NCBI GenBank assembly: GCA_028274465.1
Contig: CM051458.1
Coordinates: 37,672,744 to 37,736,743 of the forward strand
Length of the DNA: 64,000 nt
Reading direction: 5' to 3'
DNA from: Plantago ovata
Lineage: Eukaryota > Streptophyta > Magnoliopsida > Lamiales > Plantaginaceae
The translations under genes and the position numbers were made by a program. The notes beneath the pieces were generated by a model. The model ran no database searches, was not told where the DNA came from, and saw only the letters and a list, made by a program, of their open reading frames with translations. The first letter of the stretch is position 1. Each line of letters starts with the position of its first letter. Positions 59,362 to 64,000 of this stretch are shown piece after piece.

Positions 59362-60604
59362 TGATGAACGTGTCAGATTCAATCAAATAAATTTGTTAGT
59401 TAGCCAAAGGCAATCCACAACTACAACGAAAACCGTAGTGTAGTAGTAGAATGACTCGAGTGTCGTTCTCTCAGGACTATACTAGCTTTATCAAATCTAA
59501 TTAAGAATATAAAACAGCAAATAGAAAGCAATAGGGGTTTTCAAGCAGATAATGGAGATTGGTGATAGTATGGTCCTTCTTAACATAATGGGTCGATAAT
59601 CATGCATAAATTCCTCGGTCTTGCATAGAGATCTTTGAATCAATCTTGTGTCCTGTTGCAAGTATTAAGCACTACGAAGACAATAAGGGTCTGACTCATC
59701 AACAACTAACGTCCTAATGTGTTCCGTAATTATTCAACACTACGAAGATAATTTGTCTGATTGGTTTACAAGTGTCCAAGTGTGCATAATAATCAATACA
59801 ACATACGAGAATTTTGGTTGCAACTGATCAACGAAATAAAGCAATGACACGGAGTATAATGCGCGATATAGCCATTAGCATGATTATCTTCCCTCGCTAA
59901 GAATTCACATACTACCACCAACGATAAATTTAGCTACTCATAATAGGCATGCAATCAATAGCAATCATAGAAGAAAACATATTTAAAGAATATAAAATAA
60001 GTAGATAAAAACTGTAAGATGCAAAGTTACCGAAGGTTGTCAATCTCCGGATGATTGCGATCCTACGCGCTCCAATCTGCTATGAAAAAGTATCCCCTAA
60101 GCTACGGAACTCCCAGGACAGGCCCTGGGAAGTTCCTACCTAAAACTATAGAGAGAGGTGAGAAAGTAGGCTTGGAAAGATATGATTTTCGGAGAAAAAC
60201 TGAGCACTATATATAGGCCCCGAAAATACACGGGGCGGTTCGCCCCAGCCTGCGGCGGTTCGCCCCAGGGTAACGTTTTCGACGCGTTTTTGGATTTCTT
60301 CACCTTTTCGGACCGGTTTCTGACTTCTAGTAGCCTTCTAACCTCCAGATTCGGCCCCTAGACTTCAAATCCTATCCGGAAACCTTCATATACTACAAAT
60401 AGGCTTCTGGAACACCAATTCCTTGTCAACTTCAATATAATTGCCCAGAAATCTTCGAATTTCAACCAAACCTGTAAAATAAAATCTAAAGGGAAACGTG
60501 ACACTATTCTAATAAAATGTACTAAAATATAGCTAAATTAACATAGAGGATAGCTAAAATAGGTGAAAAAGACTCGAATGAAAGTGTAAAATACACAGTC
60601 ATCA
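59362..60604 (-). repeat. 5' LTR of element H
   Basis: Same LTR as 54455-55714, with GGGCG-type palindromes at about 60234-60268 on the upstream side of its TATA-like box. Confidence 0.95.
60207..60216 (-). promoter_or_regulatory. TATA-like box in the 5' LTR of element H
   Basis: CTATATATAG, placed as in element A and the solo LTR; the probable promoter of H. Confidence 0.6.
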
Positions 60605-60609
60605 GCGCA

Positions 60610-62643
60610 CGGGCGCCTGCGTCCGCAGGCGCCCCCGCGCCTGCGTCGCGCAGGCGGCCCGGTCGAAAATATATATATATATATGTTTTTTTTTTTTGAA
60701 AAATCTAAATTCTAAATTTATATAAAAAACAAAACTTTTGAAAATCGAATTAATCATAGAATCAATTGGATCCACATAACTACAAAATCATACAATATAT
60801 ATATACGTATATACGTAATCAATTAACCTCGCTCTGTGTGACCAAGAATGCTAGGATATTCTTTGTGTGACCAAGAAGACGGGGCGGCGATTCCTCCGGC
60901 AAGGTGGCGCGCGCGTGTGGCTTATAGAGGAGGGGAGAGCTTTTTGTTTTCTCTAAGAAAACTGGGTAGAATAATTCTCTAAGAATTGATAGTTCAGAAT
61001 ACTGAAAAAGCTCTCTAATAGTGTACTATATATAGTAGTCAATAGAAGCCTAAAGCATAAGCAATTAGACTTCGTAAAGAATAAGAATCTAATTCTTATC
61101 GCACTAGGAAACCATTATTAAGTCTAGATTCATTCCCAATCAAATTAAAACTCAATTAGGAAAATCTAACTTATCCTTGGACTTCTAATAGAGGAAGGAG
61201 TCGAACTCCTTCCCCTACTCAGCTCCTGCAAGCGCGCACGCGCTCTCCCAAGGGTAATAGGTGGGTCCCGATTTTGGGACCCACTATTAGTTCTAAGGCA
61301 ATTCAAACTCCAAGTAGATTTTGCCCATGTGCATATGTTAATTCTAAATTAACATATCCTTTCAAATCAAACCTCTATTATATTTCCAAAATATAATCTT
61401 TAATTGTATTTACATAAAATACAATTAACTAGCCAATTCAATTAATAATTTCAAATCATTAATTGAGCCACCAAATATTATAATTAATTCCAAATCAATT
61501 ATAATCCATCAATCACAATTAATTCCAAATTAATTGCGATTCCATCTTGAAGGATATTCTGATAAGCTGAATCACCACATAGTGTGACCCATAGGGCCTC
61601 ATTGTATTAAGCAAGTCCTAGACTAGGCAAAATGGAATTCCTAGACGGTTCCATTTGCAATATTAATACATGAGGACGTTTGAGAGGTTTCTCAAAGCAA
61701 ACCCTTTCGTTGTGAAGTCTGTTGCGCTCAACGCGGCGATGGTAACGTCCCTTCATCTGACTGACTCGAATGCATCTAGGATCGATGATGTGTCTATCCC
61801 AATAATACATCCATGGGTGTCTGAGGGAGTTGCTTGGTTACTAAGATATACTTATGACCATCATAATATATCAATGCACTGGCCAGTGACTTTACCAACA
61901 CAACTATGAAGACTATGAGCAGTGTTCTCCTGTGCTACACATGAGAGATGAATCCTTCACAGAAACACTTATCATCCCCATTTGTATGTAGCCATAATCC
62001 TGGATCGTGTCTTAGGTCAACTGCTTATTCAGAGCTGACATCGACGGGTCCACCAAGGATATGGGACAACAAATGTGATGATAAAGTCCTGTAAGTCTAA
62101 AGGACGACTGGCATCATTTCGACAACTTACCGGTTCCCATAGACACTTTGGTGTAGAGTATACATCGATGGGAGTGTCCGGTGGGTACTTCCATTGTGCG
62201 ATAATCCTTCTTCGAACAACTATGCGCAGTTATGGGAACGTTTCTCGATTGTCCAACAATCCATTCCGTGGCCGTGGGATCGGCTCACACTTGCTCCAAC
62301 ATGTATAACATCCACGCATACTAGTCTCATCTGGTTCATTAAGACCCCTACATCCGAGATGAACCTCGACTAGGGAGAGTTTGGGATAGATGATAACTCA
62401 CATAGCTCCCACTATCTGTGTGATCGGTCATCTATCCGAGGGGACATGTTTAATATCAATACAGACAGAAATAGAGATATGACATGCTGCATGCCTGGTG
62501 TAATATAAATATGAAAGCGATACTCAATAGTAAAATAACAAACATATATTATATTACGTTCACCTGTGTAATAGCACATATATGCCCTCTATAAGGGCTC
62601 CATGCCCTTAATAAGGACTGTCTCTAGGACATATACACTATCA
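60610..62643 (-). repeat. Copia D leader remainder and 5' LTR
   Basis: Next to H is the other half of the GC-rich hairpin cluster (GGGCGCCTGCG at 60611-60621 with its inverse at 60624-60634; CGCCTGCG at 60638-60645 with its inverse at 60649-60656), then an AT run and poly-T. From about 60830 the sequence looks like LTR: a TATA-like box at 61026-61035, AT-rich U3, and from about 61960 the part shared with the 3' LTR, ending ACTATCA at 62643. The exact leader/LTR edge is not determined. Short open frames here recur at 48.4 kb and are LTR artefacts. Confidence 0.75.
61026..61035 (-). promoter_or_regulatory. TATA-like box in the 5' LTR of Copia D
   Basis: CTATATATAG in the expected middle of the LTR; in element orientation it is followed by the transcribed, hairpin-rich leader. 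Confidence 0.55.
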
Positions 62644-63422
62644 CTTGTCAGTTTCTAGGTACAAGACTAATTTCATGGTTCAGCAAGAAGCAAACCTGTG
62701 TGGCCAATTCATCCACTGAATCTGAATACATTGCGGCTGGTTGTTGTACTGCTCAAATCCTATGGATTCAGCAACAACTAAGAGATTATGGTATTTCTTC
62801 AAAGAAAACACCAATCTTTTGTGATTATACAAGTGCTATTGCTATCACGCAAAATCCAAAGTTTCACTCAAGGACAAAGCACATTGATATTAGACACCAT
62901 TTCATTAGAGACCATGTGGAAAAAGGAGACATCGAGGTTGTAAAGATAGGTACTGATGATCAACTTGCTGACATCTTTACCAAGCCCCTTCCAGATAATA
63001 GCTTCGCAATGCTAAGGTATAACCTTGGAGTGATTGAACTACCTCAATAAAAAGGGTACATTTGATTGGTTGCTGAAACGGGTACTCAGTAAGCCAATAG
63101 TTGTTAAGATTATAATATCCCTTGAAAGTCCCCTTTATGTGTTTGGTTCTAAAGGATGGTTGTATACAAGTGATTGCTGAAACAGGCATCCAGCAAGTAA
63201 TTCCTTCAAACTGGTCATTTGTTAGGAAACCTGGTCACTTGCTGAAATGGGTATTCAGAAAGAAAAACCTTTGGATTGCTGAAACGGGTATTCAGACAAT
63301 CAAGGATACTGAAACAGGTATTCAAGTATCAAAGATGCATACTGAGACAACAACTCAGAAAAAGAGCTTATGTGTTTTTACTAAATACATTACCTTAATA
63401 TCTCATAAGAAAAAGAACTTAC
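62644..63422 (+). pseudogene. 3' coding end of a B-like Copia element (RNase H) and its downstream region
   Basis: The plus strand encodes the end of a Copia reverse transcriptase-RNase H: ANSSTESEYIAAGCC, ILWIQQQLRDYG, IFCDYTSAIAITQNP, HIDIRHHFIRDHV, then DIFTKPLPDNSF and the stop after GVIELPQ at 63050. This is the typical C-terminus of Copia polyproteins. The following 370 bases contain five near-copies of TGCTGAAACGGGTATTCAG (63072-63330), giving repeated AETGIQ in one frame. The start is cut off by Copia D. The abundance of TTGCTGA words fits the B/E/F family, and it may be the far part of element B. Confidence 0.8.
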
Positions 63423-64000
63423 TGTTGGTGTCGGAATATGTCCAATCCCTAAGGGCGTCTAAGAGCGTACTAGGGCGTCATGGGCTGACCATGATAGAAA
63501 GATATGATTACCTTTCACCACGGTCCGACCAGACAAGAGAATAGGCAAAATAGCCTAAGTTCTTATGTTCGACCTAGAAGTACAACTGCCCTACTAGCCA
63601 TTGAGCTGCCCTACTAGCGTGGTGACGCCCTACTAGCATGACAAAGCCCTAGTAGCCACCAGCTAGGAGAAAGGAAAGCCAAGCAAAGAGCTCCTCGGGC
63701 TTCACCACAACCTCCAGCTACACAGGGTCGCCCTAGTATCACGCCGAGAAGAACAAGTTTGGTGCCCTTCCGCCCTACTAGCACTGGTTGTCGGACGAGT
63801 GCCCTTCTGCCCTATTACCACAGGCGGCCGGACATAACTCTTTTCATCAAGGAAGAATCAACATGTCCCAAGGAAAAAGTGGTCCTCGGACCTTAGAAGC
63901 TCGGCGGTCGCCCTACTATCCCGTCCTCGGACGGTACTATGGTGACACCCGCCCTAAGAGCACTTTGGTACCAAGGAAGACCATTTTACCCCAGCCAACC
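63423..64000. other. Unidentified sequence, possibly the start of another LTR
   Basis: The B-like sequence stops and a new type begins with TGTTGGTGTCGG, which has the form of an LTR start. It is GC-richer than its surroundings, non-coding as far as I can see, and runs off the window. The five bases before it (CTTAC) could be a target duplication, which cannot be confirmed here. Confidence 0.35.
63588..63961. repeat. Dispersed 11-base repeat GCCCTACTAGC
   Basis: Nine exact or near copies start at 63588, 63608, 63627, 63646, 63730, 63772, 63809, 63910 and 63951. The spacing is about 20 bases in the first four and irregular afterward. Confidence 0.85.

Larger units (their letters stand above)
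54455..60604 (-). mobile_element. Element H: gag-protease-only element of the A family, looks whole
   Basis: A 6.15-kb minus-strand element with two LTRs (54455-55714 and 59362-60604), GCGCA target duplication, tRNA-Asp primer site (59341-59358), purine tract (55715-55727) and one uninterrupted gag-protease ORF. No reverse transcriptase, RNase H or integrase exists between the LTRs. LTR, primer site, leader and 3' region are of the element A type. The LTRs differ by eye at about twenty sites plus a small length difference, so the insertion is fairly recent. It needs enzymes in trans, presumably from an A-like partner. Confidence 0.95.
48273..62643 (-). mobile_element. Ty1/Copia element D, with element H nested in its leader
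   Basis: Minus-strand Copia element: partial 3' LTR (48273-48974), purine tract, RNase H, reverse transcriptase, integrase, protease and gag regions, a long leader interrupted by H, and the 5' LTR ending at 62643. The about 680 bases of LTR visible at both ends differ at few sites, so it is young. It belongs to a different Copia group from B, E and F. I did not find a convincing primer site, so the leader/LTR limit in 60610-61000 is uncertain. The coding region has about half a dozen or more breaks. CTTGT (62644-62648) would be the right target duplication. Confidence 0.88.

Overview
The window looks like a stretch of nuclear heterochromatin from a flowering plant, probably a eudicot. It is almost entirely nested LTR retrotransposons. 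The plant assignment rests on Athila-type Ty3/Gypsy elements primed by tRNA-Asp (primer site TGGCGCCGTTGCCGGGGA), Ty1/Copia elements primed by initiator tRNA-Met (TGGTATCAGAGC), and CTATATATAG promoter boxes in the LTRs. I see no intact host gene, no tRNA or rRNA gene and no CRISPR array. The only non-LTR-element candidate is a small two-exon coiled-coil fragment at 14498-15303. Two 100-N assembly gaps (1914-2013 and 48173-48272) are probably of unknown true size.

Layout. (1) 1-1913: decayed Gypsy gag-protease fragment. (2) 2014-14497: 5' end of a minus-strand Copia element (F). Its LTR is split by a minus-strand autonomous Athila-type element (A, 3625-14461, target duplication GGTTA), whose own 5' LTR is split by a solo LTR (13058-14374, duplication TGCAC). 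(3) 14498-15303: coiled-coil gene fragment. (4) 15304-21402: plus-strand Copia element B. It is entered by the LTR of a second minus-strand Copia element (E, 21403-22010 and 46903-47943), which is itself split by a large Athila complex (C nest, 22011-46897, duplication ATAAC). (5) The C nest holds an autonomous minus-strand body (C1), a head-to-head LTR palindrome, a plus-strand gag-protease element without reverse transcriptase (C2), and a scrambled mosaic of C-family pieces in both orientations. (6) 48273-62643: minus-strand Copia element D, with gag-protease-only element H (54455-60604, duplication GCGCA) inserted in its leader. (7) 62644-63422: 3' coding end of a B-like Copia element, possibly the far side of B. 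(8) 63423-64000: unidentified, probably the start of another LTR.

The elements fall into two partnerships. Autonomous A and gag-protease-only H share LTR type, primer site, leader and 3' region. Autonomous C1 and gag-protease-only C2 do the same. The gag of the two defective-type elements (H, C2) belongs to one clade and the gag of the two autonomous ones (A, C1) to another. I infer that the gag-protease elements depend on the polymerase and integrase of their LTR-matched partners. Several non-coding structures recur across these families: multiple hairpin plus polypurine modules in the 3' region, a covarying hairpin at a fixed distance after the gag-protease ORF, and clusters of short spaced palindromes whose arm sequence is specific to each partnership.
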